Positions 9,916 through 18,898 are shown, numbered from the stretch's first letter. The stretch is DNA of 64,000 nucleotides from Gammaproteobacteria bacterium (GCA_018830325.1 JAHJSQ010000064.1:62001-126000); one strand, 5' to 3'. Numbers and translations are program-made. Notes: generated from the sequence alone by a model not told the origin.

Positions 9916-9978
9916 GTTCTTATTCTTCGTTGAGAGTCAAATTTTCAGGAGATCAAACCGCATGATTCAAGGCTTTCG

Positions 9979-12159
9979 TCAAAAGTTGTAAGCGATGGAA
10001 CCCGTAACAGCGCGCCTTGGACCGAATGTGGCGAATTCACCGCCGCTCGTGAAGGCGGTGGCAATGTATTCCTTGTCTAAGGCGTTGTGCAGGTTGACGG
10101 CCAACTGAAAATTCTTCCATTCATAATGAACTGCGGCGTCGACTAAAACCGCTCCCGGTATCCGAATATCGTTGCGGGCAGCAAAGCTGTTTCCGTATGA
10201 CGGCCCAAGGAAGCGAACCCCGCCGCCGAAGCCAAGCCCTTGGGCGATTCCGGTCCGGATGGTGTAATCGGTCCACAGGGACGCCTTGTGTTCGGGTGCG
10301 TATTCCAGGGGCTCGCCGATTTCCGCAGCAAACGAACTCTCGGTGACTTCAGCATCCGTGTAGGTATAACTGGCGGTTAAGTTCAGGCCATTTTCCAAGC
10401 TGGCGACGCCTTCCAGTTCGACGCCGCGGGAATGCGCTTCGCCTCTTTGCACATTGATGAAAGTCATAGGATCGGGCGTGAGAAAATTTTTCCGCGTCAG
10501 ATCGAAATAGGCGACTGTGATGAAGCTGTTGTAACCGGCCGGCTGATACTTGACGCCGAATTCGTATTGCTCTCCGGTTTCCGGCACGAAGGTTTTACCG
10601 GATGCGTCCGTGCCCATTACCGGCAGGAACGAACGGGCATAACTGAAGTATGGCGCCAAACCGTTATCGGCTAAGTAGACCAGACCGGCGCGGCCGGTGA
10701 ATTCGCTGTCGTTCTGCCGAGTGCGAACGCCGGTGAGGCGATTGGTGGTTTCGCTGTCGGCGAAATCGTAACGGCCACCCAGGGAGACCCGCCATTTTTC
10801 ATCGACCTTAATTTGGTCTTGCAAATAAAGACCGATTTGATCCTGAGTGGATAATTCATCCTTGAAGGTTGCTGCGGAGGCCACGGGCGCACCATACACC
10901 GGATTGAAAAGATCCAGAGTGGGGGCAGCGCCGAAGGTCTGGAGGGATTCGGAGTCGGTATGTTGAAAATCGACCCCCGACAGCAACATGTGTCCCAACG
11001 GCCCCGTCGTGAATTCGAACTGTGCTTGGTTGTCCAGAGTGAAGCCGCGCACTTCGCCGAAGCTTTCGAATAGGGCGCGGCTGACCGTGCGCCGATCTCC
11101 CAGCAAGGCGGTCGGAAAGATGGTGCGATCGTCCACTTCATTACTATAATAGCGTGCGTTCTGCCGGAGTGTGACGGCCTCGTTGAGGCGGTGCTCCAAC
11201 AGATAGGCAACGGAGAATTCTTCTCTCTGGTAGCCGTCGACATTGGGTTCGCCGGTGAAGCGGTCCGTCGGAATTTCTCCGTTCGGATTAGAACGCAAGG
11301 TTCCTTCCGCCGGAAGCCGCTGCGACGCCTTGGTGTCGTCCTTTTGGTAGTGGCTTAGGAAGGTCAGAGTGGTGTCCTCGGTGGGCTTCCAGGTGAGAGC
11401 CGGCGCGACGTAAATTCGGTTGTCCTCGACGAAATCGATCTGCGTGTCGCTGTCGCGTACCAATCCGGTCAAGCGGTAAGCAAGCGTTTTCCTTTCGTCG
11501 ATCGTTCCTCCGACATCGACTTCGCCTTGCAACCGTTCGAAAGAACCGGCCTCGAATCTGATTTGGCCAAACGAATCGAAGACCGGCCGCTTGGTCACAT
11601 AATTAACCATGCCGCCCGGACTGGCTTGGCCGTAAAGCACGGAGACCGGACCTCGGGGTACCTCAACGCGTTCGGCTCCATAAGGCTCCAAGCTGTAGCC
11701 CACGGAAAACCCCGGATTACTGAGTTTGAGTCCATCTCGGTAGACGCCGGTATCGGTAGCGTCGAAGCCGCGGATTTTAATGAATGTCAATCGCGGTTCG
11801 AAGCCGAATGTTTCGCTCTGAATGCCCGGAGTGTAGCGCAGGGCTTCCGCTAGGTTGCTCACGTTTTGCGCTTCCATCTGGGCGTTGGTGACGACAGAGA
11901 TGGACTGCGGCGTTTCGATTAGCGGTGTATCGGTCTTGGTGCCGACGCGGCTATCGATTGCCCGGTAACCCTCGGCATCAGCTTTTTCGGTTATTTTCAT
12001 TTCCGGCAAGACAATAGCCTGGACTTCGGTCGTTTTATCTTCAGATCTTTCCGGTTCTTCGGCCAATGCCACAGTGCTGAGCGCGGCGCTCAGCGGCACG
12101 AGCGCAATTAGAGCGGCAGCTGCGTTTGATCCTTTTGCAGGCGAATATTGTTTCGGCAT
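9979..12159 (-). CDS. TonB-dependent ferric-hydroxamate siderophore receptor
   Basis: 726 residues with a signal peptide (cleavage likely after VALA near residue 33), a plug domain (about 75-180; TPQSISVVT, LRYTPGIQ, RGPVSVLYGQASPGG) and a 22-strand barrel ending in the typical terminal aromatic SIAYNF. The TPQSISVV plug and barrel pattern is that of the FhuA/FhuE/FoxA group for hydroxamate siderophores. It imports the ferric siderophore through the outer membrane using TonB energy. It leads the biosynthetic genes and presumably takes up the product they make. Confidence 0.92.
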   Translation of the reverse strand: MPKQYSPAKGSNAAAALIALVPLSAALSTVALAEEPERSEDKTTEVQAIVLPEMKITEKADAEGYRAIDSRVGTKTDTPLIETPQSISVVTNAQMEAQNVSNLAEALRYTPGIQSETFGFEPRLTFIKIRGFDATDTGVYRDGLKLSNPGFSVGYSLEPYGAERVEVPRGPVSVLYGQASPGGMVNYVTKRPVFDSFGQIRFEAGSFERLQGEVDVGGTIDERKTLAYRLTGLVRDSDTQIDFVEDNRIYVAPALTWKPTEDTTLTFLSHYQKDDTKASQRLPAEGTLRSNPNGEIPTDRFTGEPNVDGYQREEFSVAYLLEHRLNEAVTLRQNARYYSNEVDDRTIFPTALLGDRRTVSRALFESFGEVRGFTLDNQAQFEFTTGPLGHMLLSGVDFQHTDSESLQTFGAAPTLDLFNPVYGAPVASAATFKDELSTQDQIGLYLQDQIKVDEKWRVSLGGRYDFADSETTNRLTGVRTRQNDSEFTGRAGLVYLADNGLAPYFSYARSFLPVMGTDASGKTFVPETGEQYEFGVKYQPAGYNSFITVAYFDLTRKNFLTPDPMTFINVQRGEAHSRGVELEGVASLENGLNLTASYTYTDAEVTESSFAAEIGEPLEYAPEHKASLWTDYTIRTGIAQGLGFGGGVRFLGPSYGNSFAARNDIRIPGAVLVDAAVHYEWKNFQLAVNLHNALDKEYIATAFTSGGEFATFGPRRAVTGSIAYNF

Positions 12160-12443
12160 AAACTTTCTCTCAAAATTGCTCGATTCATGATTCTGGCTGC
12201 CTGGCGGGAAATTGCTGGGTGGCTGATAGGTTTGGGGTTGAAATGCATATTAATCGTGTTGCGCGGCTTAGCCATACACAGCACTCGGTATTGTTGCAAA
12301 TCGCGAATACTCGACGTCGCAGGTTACGTCTGACGGAAGTTTTATTTTTAATCCAATCATAATCCTCAAAGCATGTCTTCAATGTCAATAGAACACACGG
12401 TGGGTTCTCGTGTAGCCATATGGCGAACGAATCGACGCAGATA

Positions 12444-12629
12444 TCATTTGGTCAAAATCAATTTGCCGTTGTTGGTGATACGCAGGCGATACACGTCATC
12501 TGAGTGGGTAATCAGAATTTCTCTCTGGGAACCGAAGAGAGCCTGACTGCTGATTCTGCGCTTTTCGGTCTCGGTCGTTTGTTTCGTTTGCGCGTCGTTC
12601 AACAATGGCGTGTTGAATTCGTTGTTCAT
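12444..12629 (-). CDS. hemP: Hemin uptake protein HemP
   Basis: 61 residues. The ATG at 12629 is preceded by an excellent Shine-Dalgarno sequence AGGAGGAT, deciding the start over in-frame upstream ATGs. The C-terminal half, RRISSQALFGSQREILI then HSDDVYRLRITNNGKLILTK, is the HemP domain (a small acidic-basic beta protein). HemP/HmuP proteins are Fur-controlled and can activate outer-membrane iron receptor genes; here it is first in line before the siderophore receptor, 284 bases away, with a Fur box upstream. Confidence 0.9.
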   Translation of the reverse strand: MNNEFNTPLLNDAQTKQTTETEKRRISSQALFGSQREILITHSDDVYRLRITNNGKLILTK

Positions 12630-12738
12630 GATCCTCCTATGCCGATGCTTTGAAGATATATCGATTGTCTCTACGTCTTCAATGCGAATCATCGATTTGA
12701 GTAGATATTGCAAAATAAAATCATATCATAATACAAAC

Positions 12739-12757
12739 GATAATGATTCTTATTTGT
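12739..12757. promoter_or_regulatory. Fur box upstream of hemP and the siderophore operon
   Basis: GATAATGATTCTTATTTGT matches the 19-bp Fur consensus at 13 of 19 positions, with the left half (GATAATGAT) perfect. It lies about 110 bases upstream of the hemP start, inside an A+T-rich stretch with several -10-like hexamers, as expected for iron-repressed control. A fur gene is at 19,986. Confidence 0.75.
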
Positions 12758-12982
12758 AAAAAATTTTAATTAATATCCCTCTGCTTGTCAATATAGCTAT
12801 ATCTGATTGCGTAAAATTGTCGGCCAAATTAAGAGTCAAGCAGTAACTGTTTATGCGCGGACGAATATCAGTATCTAAACGAAGTATCGATCATCGTCGC
12901 AGCATCGAGCATTCAGGACCTGCGTCATGAGAACCCCGCCGAAAACTACAGCAGGCCGGATTCAATTAAATCGAGGCCGGTT

Positions 12983-13120
12983 ATGGCGAAGTTGATTGTG
13001 CATTGCTGGCTGCAAACGATGCGTCCGAAATGGATTATGGCCGCCGAACAGGTGGAAACCAACAAGGTCTATGCGTGCCCGGTCGCCTGCATCGAAAAGG
13101 CCTGGGATCAGCGGCAATAG
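12983..13120 (+). pseudogene. hrpA: hrpA remnant (OB-fold fragment fused to C-terminal tail)
   Basis: A 45-codon frame from ATG 12983 to TAG 13118-13120. Residues 13-27 (RPKWIMAAEQVETNK) resemble the OB-fold segment of HrpA (family form RPKWVMAAELVET), while the end CIEKAWDQRQ is nearly the end of the hrpA at the left edge of this window (RIEKAWDQQQS). At DNA level the last 30 bases match that hrpA end with a few third-position differences. Several hundred residues between the two segments are missing, so it is a deletion product. It lies beyond the siderophore island, marking the recombination boundary. Confidence 0.7.
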
Positions 13121-13318
13121 TTCGGAGTCGCTACGAGTTGTGCACAGCATAAATCAAGGACTTATCCAGCTTGTTTCCATAAGCCATTGAAACATCAAGT
13201 TTCAATGTAAGTTATTGATTTTCGGTTTAATAAGCTGCCTGTATCGATTTTGGACAATTTAACCGAAGCGCAATAAAACCGGTACTTTAGCGATTAAAAA
13301 AACAATCAATCCACAGAG

Positions 13319-13341
13319 TTATCCACAGCTTTTGTGGGTAA
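13319..13341. repeat. Inverted pair of DnaA-box-like nonamers
   Basis: TTATCCACA, five bases, then TGTGGGTAA: the first nonamer fits the DnaA-box consensus and the second is its inverse with one mismatch. It lies in the untranslated gap 13,121-13,373, which otherwise shows only a short hairpin (TTGAAAC / GTTTCAA near 13,190). It may be a hairpin rather than a DnaA site; there is no sign of an origin here. Confidence 0.4.
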
Positions 13342-13373
13342 CTTTTTAAGGAAAAATTGAGATCGGAAAGGAC

Positions 13374-13403
13374 AAAAAAACTCCCCCGAAGAATTTCGGG
13401 GAG
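13374..13403 (-). terminator. Rho-independent terminator of the TIGR04073 gene
   Basis: On the minus strand CTCCCCGAAATTCTTCGGGGGAG forms a GC-rich hairpin followed directly by seven T residues, starting 13 bases after the stop codon of the gene at 13,416. Confidence 0.88.
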
Positions 13404-13415
13404 CAGGGTTGGAGA

Positions 13416-13778
13416 TTACTTGAAAGTACCGCCGTAGGTTGTGGTTTGATCGAATTCCGACCAAACATATTTGGGTTCTACCATGCTTTTGGTTGGAATC
13501 GGACTGGTTATCACGTCAAAGACTCCGGATGCGGTTCTTCCCAATGTATGCAATGTACCGTTGATCAAACCTCCGGTTGAACCGACGACCGGATTGGTTT
13601 TTTTACTGGCATAGACGATATTTTTAGGTACTTCTCCGATACCGGTAAAAATGTTTGCAAACCCGGTTAAAAACTTATCGCCAACTTGTGAAAAATAGCT
13701 TTCCTCCGCATGACTGCTTGGAGCATAAGCACCGAATGTCAAAACTAAAGCCATTGCGATGGGTTTGAATTTAGACAT
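13416..13778 (-). CDS. Exosortase-system-associated protein, TIGR04073 family
   Basis: 120 residues from ATG 13778 (ribosome site GGAGAG). A signal peptide (about residues 1-24, ending SHA) precedes a short secreted domain with the family pattern FANIFTGIGEVPKNI, GRTASGVFDVITSPIPTKS and Pro-rich end. Proteins of this type occur mainly in bacteria with exosortase/PEP-CTERM systems; the biochemical role is unknown. It is a monocistronic unit with its own terminator. Confidence 0.75.
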   Translation of the reverse strand: MSKFKPIAMALVLTFGAYAPSSHAEESYFSQVGDKFLTGFANIFTGIGEVPKNIVYASKKTNPVVGSTGGLINGTLHTLGRTASGVFDVITSPIPTKSMVEPKYVWSEFDQTTTYGGTFK

Positions 13779-13901
13779 TGATTCTCTCCGTTGTAGTAAT
13801 AAATAGTATCGTATCGCTATTAAAGTATAGAGGAATCGATATGACCGGTCAAAGGCCAAGCATATAAAACTTAAGTGACGCTTAACTCGTGTTCTAAAAT
13901 T

Positions 13902-14477
13902 TCAGATTGGTCTAACGAGGTATAGCCGGGGCGTATTATCATTTTGATTTTCCTGACTGTTGATGGATGACTTATCGTAACGGGAACCCTCCAATCCGGC
14001 GCACCATTTGTCGACTTCATCGGCTTCCTGATCGCCGCCGGGATGGCCCGGATAGGCAAGTATCGTCAATAATCCAGCCGGTGCAAGCATTCGAAGAGCC
14101 TGATTCAGCGCGGCAATCGTCGTATCGGTTCGAGTGATCAGCAATTTGTCGCCGCCTGGAAGATATCCCAGATTGAACATGACCGCTTTGATTCGACCGT
14201 GAAATTGTGCGGGAACCGTGTTTGTCATTTCCGCATGACTCGCCATGAACAGCTCAACCGGCGTGTCGATTTTTCCCTGTTCGAGTCTGCACCGCGTTTG
14301 ATCGATCGCGCTTTGTTGAATATCGAAACCGAACACGATCCCGCCGGGGCCGACTTGTCGAGCCAGAAACAGCGTATCGTGCCCGTTGCCGACCGTGGCA
14401 TCGATCGTGTAATCGCCGGCTTGCAATACAGTCTGTACGGCTTTATGCGCTTCGTGAACCAAAGAAATGCGTTTCAT
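13902..14477 (-). CDS. SAM-dependent methyltransferase, YtqB/MnmM-like (rRNA_methylase family)
   Basis: 191 residues from ATG 14477, which overlaps the 3' end of the preceding oxidoreductase gene by 35 bases. It has the SAM-binding motif I DATVGNGHDTLFLA (about 26-39), motif II FGFDIQQ and the MFNLGYLPGGDK motif typical of the YtqB family. Bacillus/Staphylococcus homologues methylate a modified wobble uridine in tRNA; whether this one shares that substrate is not known. Confidence 0.8.
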   Translation of the reverse strand: MKRISLVHEAHKAVQTVLQAGDYTIDATVGNGHDTLFLARQVGPGGIVFGFDIQQSAIDQTRCRLEQGKIDTPVELFMASHAEMTNTVPAQFHGRIKAVMFNLGYLPGGDKLLITRTDTTIAALNQALRMLAPAGLLTILAYPGHPGGDQEADEVDKWCAGLEGSRYDKSSINSQENQNDNTPRLYLVRPI

Positions 14478-15522
14478 AATAACGTTGGATGTTGCAGTGG
14501 TTATCCAAGTCTGAGCCGTTAAGTAAGGCATCGGCTAAATGACGGCTGTACCACGGAATTTGCAGGCTGCCCTTGGCGCCGAAACCGTTGAATACCCAAA
14601 GCTTGGGATTTGCGGGATGCCTGCCTAGAAAAGGCATTCGGTCCGGCGTGCAGGGGCGGATGTTGGCTTGTTGATCGACGATGCGCGTTTTGGACTCGAA
14701 ACGTGGATCTATCTTGGCAAGCGATTGAATCAATTGATGCTTGGCCTGCTCTGTAATGGCTGTATCGGTGCAATGCCTGTCGAATGTCGCACCGGTCCGG
14801 CAACGATTTTTCCCGATGGGAATCAGCCAGTTGCCGAAATTGATGATCTGTTCCGGTAAGGCAAAATCGCTTTCGATGGTCAGTATCTCGCCTTTGACCG
14901 CTTGCAACGGTAGCCAGGAAAACCATGGGTTATAGATTAAACGGTATCCTTCGCAAAAAATGACCCGTTTCGGCTTGAGTCCTTGCCGGTAGAAAGACTC
15001 AAAGACTTGTGTGCCGCGAAAATCGATCGAGATTTTTCGATAACTGTCGAGTCCGATAAAGAAGTCCCGCAAAGCATTGAGCAGCGGACGAGTATTTAGA
15101 TAGCCGGTTTGTTTTTGCTCCAATAGCCAGCAGCAGTCTTGGAACGGATAAGCGAATGACTCTCGTGGATGTATTTTCGATAGGTAGGCGCCATATTCCG
15201 GGGCATTCAAGCGTTTTTGCGATTGTGCGACTTCGATCTCGTTGCGCAACAGGCGAAACATCGTTTTTTCTACGAAGAAAGTCCGGTCGAAAATTTTCGA
15301 CAGGCGGCTGTAGAGCGCTTTCGCTTCCGGCAAACAATCGTCGACCCGATCGGATTTGACCAAGCGCATGCCGGTAACAGGATTAATGAGGCCGGCCGCG
15401 ACTTGCGAAGCATTTTCGCGGCCGTCGTCGACGACCATGACCCGTGCGTTGCGTTGTATCAGTTCAAAGGCAAGCAGGCTTCCGGCCAGTCCTTGTCCTA
15501 CGATCAGAAAATCGATATCCAT
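14443..15522 (-). CDS. FAD-dependent oxidoreductase, DAO family
   Basis: 359 residues with the N-terminal dinucleotide-binding motif DFLIVGQGLAGSLLAFEL, an acidic residue closing the second strand (VVDDG), AAGLINPVTGMR and a C-terminal FNGFGAKGS motif, the pattern of D-amino-acid/glycine-oxidase-like flavoproteins. It resembles the oxidase half of MnmC (tRNA wobble modification) in general layout, which is interesting beside the YtqB-like methyltransferase, but I cannot assign a substrate. Confidence 0.75.
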   Translation of the reverse strand: MDIDFLIVGQGLAGSLLAFELIQRNARVMVVDDGRENASQVAAGLINPVTGMRLVKSDRVDDCLPEAKALYSRLSKIFDRTFFVEKTMFRLLRNEIEVAQSQKRLNAPEYGAYLSKIHPRESFAYPFQDCCWLLEQKQTGYLNTRPLLNALRDFFIGLDSYRKISIDFRGTQVFESFYRQGLKPKRVIFCEGYRLIYNPWFSWLPLQAVKGEILTIESDFALPEQIINFGNWLIPIGKNRCRTGATFDRHCTDTAITEQAKHQLIQSLAKIDPRFESKTRIVDQQANIRPCTPDRMPFLGRHPANPKLWVFNGFGAKGSLQIPWYSRHLADALLNGSDLDNHCNIQRYYETHFFGSRSA

Positions 15523-15561
15523 TTTGTTATTAGACGCGACGCAGGCATCGCTCCGAAACGG

Positions 15562-15915
15562 CTATTTGAGCGTGAGCGGCATACTCTTGAATTGTATGCC
15601 TTGCCAGCCGTAGTGCATGAAATTTCGGATGTTTTGATGGCCGGTTCCGGTCGGATCGTTCAACACGTCCAAGCGGTAATAATCGCCGAATAGATTGAGG
15701 GTTTGCTGCGCGTCGAGTCCGTTCATTTTTGCGAATGCGAAAATTTTGCAGGACCCTTCGTTTGTACCGGCTTTATTGATCAATTCATTATCATCAAGGC
15801 CGTTGCTAAATTCGGCTGCTTGATATTCGTAGTGTTCGGCAATCACGGCCATCGTTTCATCGAAACCGACCGGTTTATTGGATTTTAATTTGTCGAGAAA
15901 TTCAATCAAAGTCAT
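15562..15915 (-). CDS. HopJ type III effector family protein
   Basis: 117 residues matching the HopJ family in whole: FIEFL-like N-terminus, the repeated F-x-N-G pattern (EFSNGLDDNELINKAGTNEG), SCKIFAFAKMNGL, and HQNIRNFMHYGWQGI near the end. Despite the name, the family is widespread in non-pathogenic proteobacteria without type III secretion; the function is unknown. It sits 40 bases upstream of the oxidoreductase gene in the same direction and may be cotranscribed. Confidence 0.85.
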   Translation of the reverse strand: MTLIEFLDKLKSNKPVGFDETMAVIAEHYEYQAAEFSNGLDDNELINKAGTNEGSCKIFAFAKMNGLDAQQTLNLFGDYYRLDVLNDPTGTGHQNIRNFMHYGWQGIQFKSMPLTLK

Positions 15916-16236
15916 TGTTATCGATTGTTATGTTAACCCAGTATTAATATTTTCTGGATATAAGTTTTTGAATATTAGAAAAATAATAAATTTTATAGCG
16001 CTATGGTGCCATTCCAACTTTATTTGTAAAAACTGAGAGAAAAGCTGTTTCCAAACTCTTGTTTGAGCGACCCTTCACGTAAGCTCTTGCTTACCGGTTT
16101 CGAGAAGCTCATGCCCTGAGCTTTTGTCGAAGGGGGAGCATCTCGTACCCCATTCCCCAGCAATGAGCTTGGGAACGAGCGACAGGCCGAAGTACTTCCG
16201 TCCGCTCACTGCTGACAGTTAACCGCTAACTATTTT
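15916..16236. other. Intergenic gap with a palindromic repeat
   Basis: No gene seen. At 16,098-16,131 there is an imperfect palindrome with arms around AAGCTCA/TGAGCTT inside TTCGA/TCGAA, of the REP-like type common in proteobacterial intergenic DNA. The stretch before smpB's stop has no clear terminator. Confidence 0.6.
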
Positions 16237-16722
16237 TTAAGCGTGTTTCATCAAGCGTTCTTTTTCACGTTGCCAATCTCGGTCCTTCGACGCTGTCCGC
16301 TTGTCATGTAATTTTTTGCCTTTGGCCAAGCCGATTTCAATTTTGGCTCGACCGTTTTTCCAATACATCGATAAGGGAATCAACGTATACCCTTTGCGCT
16401 CGACGCTACCTATCAATTTGTTCAGTTCTTGACGATGCAGCAGAAGCTTTCTACCGCGTATGGAATCCGGATTGACGTGTGTGGAAGCGGATAATAGCGG
16501 CGAGATATGCGCACCATACAACCACGCTTCGCCGCGCTTGATTTGCACATAACTTTCCTTTAGTTGCGCCCGGCCTTCTCTCAGGCTTTTGACTTCCCAG
16601 CCTTCTAAGACTAAACCCGCTTCGAAGCGTTCTTCAATAAAATATTCGTGCGTAGCCTGGCGATTGGTGGCGATGGTATTGTTCTGTGACTTGTTTTTTT
16701 TCTTCGATTTTTTATCGGCCAT
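16237..16722 (-). CDS. smpB: SsrA-binding protein SmpB
   Basis: 161 residues; binds tmRNA and delivers it to stalled ribosomes. Signature features: [38 protein letters not shown] and the C-terminal basic tail beginning KGKKLHDKR. Length is normal for the family. The very Lys-rich first 12 residues are typical. It is transcribed divergently from the sodium symporter gene, with about 100 bases between them. Confidence 0.96.
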   Translation of the reverse strand: MADKKSKKKNKSQNNTIATNRQATHEYFIEERFEAGLVLEGWEVKSLREGRAQLKESYVQIKRGEAWLYGAHISPLLSASTHVNPDSIRGRKLLLHRQELNKLIGSVERKGYTLIPLSMYWKNGRAKIEIGLAKGKKLHDKRTASKDRDWQREKERLMKHA

Positions 16723-16825
16723 GGCGTGTTAAGTGGATTTATAAACTGACGGGATCTAATAATTTTGGTATTTTACTCGATTTATCGATAATTATTTAGC
16801 TTTATAGCAAAGAACAGGCACGGAA

Positions 16826-18187
16826 ATGACGCAAACAAAGAAATCAATTCATGGTGAATGGTCGTCGCGCTTAGCATTCATTCTAGCGGCAACCGGTTCG
16901 GCGGTCGGTTTAGGCAATATCTGGAAATTTCCTTATATTGCGGGAGAAAACGGTGGCGGAGCTTTTGTTATCGTTTATCTACTTTGTATTCTGTTGATCG
17001 GCCTTCCGATTATGATTGCGGAAACGCTCATAGGTCGCCGCGGACGGCAAAGCCCTATCAATACGATGTCCGATTTAGCTGATGAGGCGAATGCCGATCC
17101 TAAATGGCATTATGTGGGTTGGTTAGGCGTTATTTCCGGATTTTTGATTTTGTCTTATTACAGTGTAGTAGCCGGTTGGGGTATTGCCTATGTTTTTAAA
17201 GCTTTTTTAGGCGGCTTTTCCGGTGCGGACAGCACAACAATCAAAGATACTTTTAGCAGTTTAATGAGCAGCCCGCTGCAACAGATTTTTTGGCATAGTA
17301 TTTTTATGCTGGTGACCATGCTAGTGGTCTCAAGAGGAGTGGCCGGCGGCTTGGAGAAAGCAGTCAGATTTTTAATGCCCGGTTTGTTTGTCATTTTAAT
17401 GTTGTTGGTAGCATATGCAATGTCGACCGGGTCTTACCAACAAGGCATTAACTTTTTGTTCAACCCGGACTTTAGCAAAATTACCGGTCAAGCCGTTTTA
17501 ACCGCAATGGGGCATGCGTTTTTTACATTGAGTCTAGGCATAGGCGCGATCATGGTTTACGGTTCTTATTTACCGAATAGCATTTCGATTACTCGAACGA
17601 GTATCTTGATCGCCGGAGCCGATACTGCTGTTGCCTTGTTGGCCGGTATCGCGATTTTTCCTATTGTTTTTGCAAATAACTTGGAAGTTGCTGCCGGACC
17701 CGGGTTGATTTTTCAAACGCTACCGATTGCATTCGGCAATATGACCGGCGGCTGGCTGTTTGGCATTTTGTTTTTTGTTTTACTGGTTTTTGCGGCGTTT
17801 TCTTCATCAATTTCGCTAATCGAACCGGCTGTTGCGTGGTTGGTCGAAAATAAAGAAGTCGATCGCAAGAAAGCATGTGTTTGGGCCGGCCTTGCAACTT
17901 GGGTTGTCGGGTTAGGTACGGTCTTTTCTTTTAATGTGTGGTCGGATTTTAAAATTTTCGACCGGACCATTTTTGATTTATTGGATTATTTGACGGCTAA
18001 TTTATTGTTACCCATCGGCGGTTTCTGTGTGGCCGTTTTTGCAGGTTGGATCATGAAGCCCGATGATAGCGAGCATGAGCTGCGTAGTTCCAAGCCAATA
18101 CATTACCAAATCTGGCGCTTTCTGGTTCGATACGTCTCTCCCGCAGCAGTTTTTCTGGTATTTTTGAATGTGGTTGGAGTGCTTTAA
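16826..18187 (+). CDS. Sodium-dependent transporter, SNF (SLC6/LeuT) family
   Basis: 453 residues, about 11-12 membrane helices. The first helix carries the family signature (GSAVGLGNIWKFPYIAGENGGG), with the unwound sodium/substrate site in TM1; TM6-like VLTAMGHAFFTLSLGIG follows at about 230. Family members take up amino acids or related small solutes with sodium; the substrate here is unknown. It ends two bases before ratA, so they may be cotranscribed. Confidence 0.9.
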   Translation: MTQTKKSIHGEWSSRLAFILAATGSAVGLGNIWKFPYIAGENGGGAFVIVYLLCILLIGLPIMIAETLIGRRGRQSPINTMSDLADEANADPKWHYVGWLGVISGFLILSYYSVVAGWGIAYVFKAFLGGFSGADSTTIKDTFSSLMSSPLQQIFWHSIFMLVTMLVVSRGVAGGLEKAVRFLMPGLFVILMLLVAYAMSTGSYQQGINFLFNPDFSKITGQAVLTAMGHAFFTLSLGIGAIMVYGSYLPNSISITRTSILIAGADTAVALLAGIAIFPIVFANNLEVAAGPGLIFQTLPIAFGNMTGGWLFGILFFVLLVFAAFSSSISLIEPAVAWLVENKEVDRKKACVWAGLATWVVGLGTVFSFNVWSDFKIFDRTIFDLLDYLTANLLLPIGGFCVAVFAGWIMKPDDSEHELRSSKPIHYQIWRFLVRYVSPAAVFLVFLNVVGVL

Positions 18188-18189
18188 TA

Positions 18190-18621
18190 ATGGTGTTGGT
18201 ACAAAAAAGCGCGCTGGTTAAATACTCTGCGCAAAAGATGTTCGACCTGGTCGATAATATCGAAGCGTATCCGGAGTTTTTACCCTGGTGCTCAGGAAGT
18301 CGCATTTTGTCTCGTAAGGACGATGTTGTTGAAGCCGAATTGATGGTTGCTAAGGGAGGGTTTAAAAAATCGTTTGCAACCCGTAATAAATTGGACCATG
18401 GTGGTCGAATTACGATTGAATTACTGAACGGACCATTCACGCACCTGGAAGGCAAATGGGATTTTATGCCTCTGCGGGAGGATGCGAGTAAAATCTCATT
18501 GGATCTTGAGTTCGAAATGTCCGGAAAATTGGCGAGTCTGGCTTTCGGGGCTGTCTTTAATCAAATATGCAATACCATGGTGGCCTCGTTTACCGAGCGT
18601 GCAAAGGAAATATATGGCTGA
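18190..18621 (+). CDS. ratA: RatA-like START-domain protein (ribosome association toxin / COQ10 family)
   Basis: 143 residues of the polyketide cyclase/START fold: VQKSALVKYSAQKMFDLVD, EAYPEFLPWC and a C-terminal helix FNQICNTMVASFTERAKEIYG. In E. coli RatA was reported to block 70S assembly, and homologues (COQ10) bind ubiquinone; the latter role may be the ancestral one. The partner gene rnfH overlaps its last 8 bases, the standard ratAB arrangement. Confidence 0.9.
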   Translation: MVLVQKSALVKYSAQKMFDLVDNIEAYPEFLPWCSGSRILSRKDDVVEAELMVAKGGFKKSFATRNKLDHGGRITIELLNGPFTHLEGKWDFMPLREDASKISLDLEFEMSGKLASLAFGAVFNQICNTMVASFTERAKEIYG

Positions 18622-18898
18622 AAAATTCATTAGAGTAGAAGTCGCTTACGCTAAACCGGAGCAGCAGGTTATTTTAAACGCCTCAGTACCGGCAGGTGCA
18701 ACAGTCGAGGAAGCTATTATCAAATCGGGGGTTTTAACGCGCTTTCCTGAAATCGATTTGTCTCAAGCCAAGGTTGGTATTTTTAGTAGCGCCTGTAAAC
18801 TGGATCGGGTGTTAAAGGAATTTGACAGAATAGAAATTTACCGGCCATTATTGCACGACCCTAAGGAGTCAAGAAGAAACAAGGCTGCAAAAGAATAA
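18614..18898 (+). CDS. rnfH: RnfH/RatB ubiquitin-like protein
   Basis: 94 residues from ATG 18614, overlapping the ratA stop (ATGGCTGA). Family pattern: IRVEVAYAKPEQQ, VEEAIIKSGVL, and VGIFSSACKLDRVLKEFDRIEIYRPL. A beta-grasp protein usually paired with RatA; its role is unclear. Confidence 0.92.
   Translation: MAEKFIRVEVAYAKPEQQVILNASVPAGATVEEAIIKSGVLTRFPEIDLSQAKVGIFSSACKLDRVLKEFDRIEIYRPLLHDPKESRRNKAAKE

Noticed and set aside
13121-13373. Replication origin
   Set aside because: Only one DnaA-box-like pair, no dnaA, dnaN or gidA genes and no A+T-rich unwinding array nearby.
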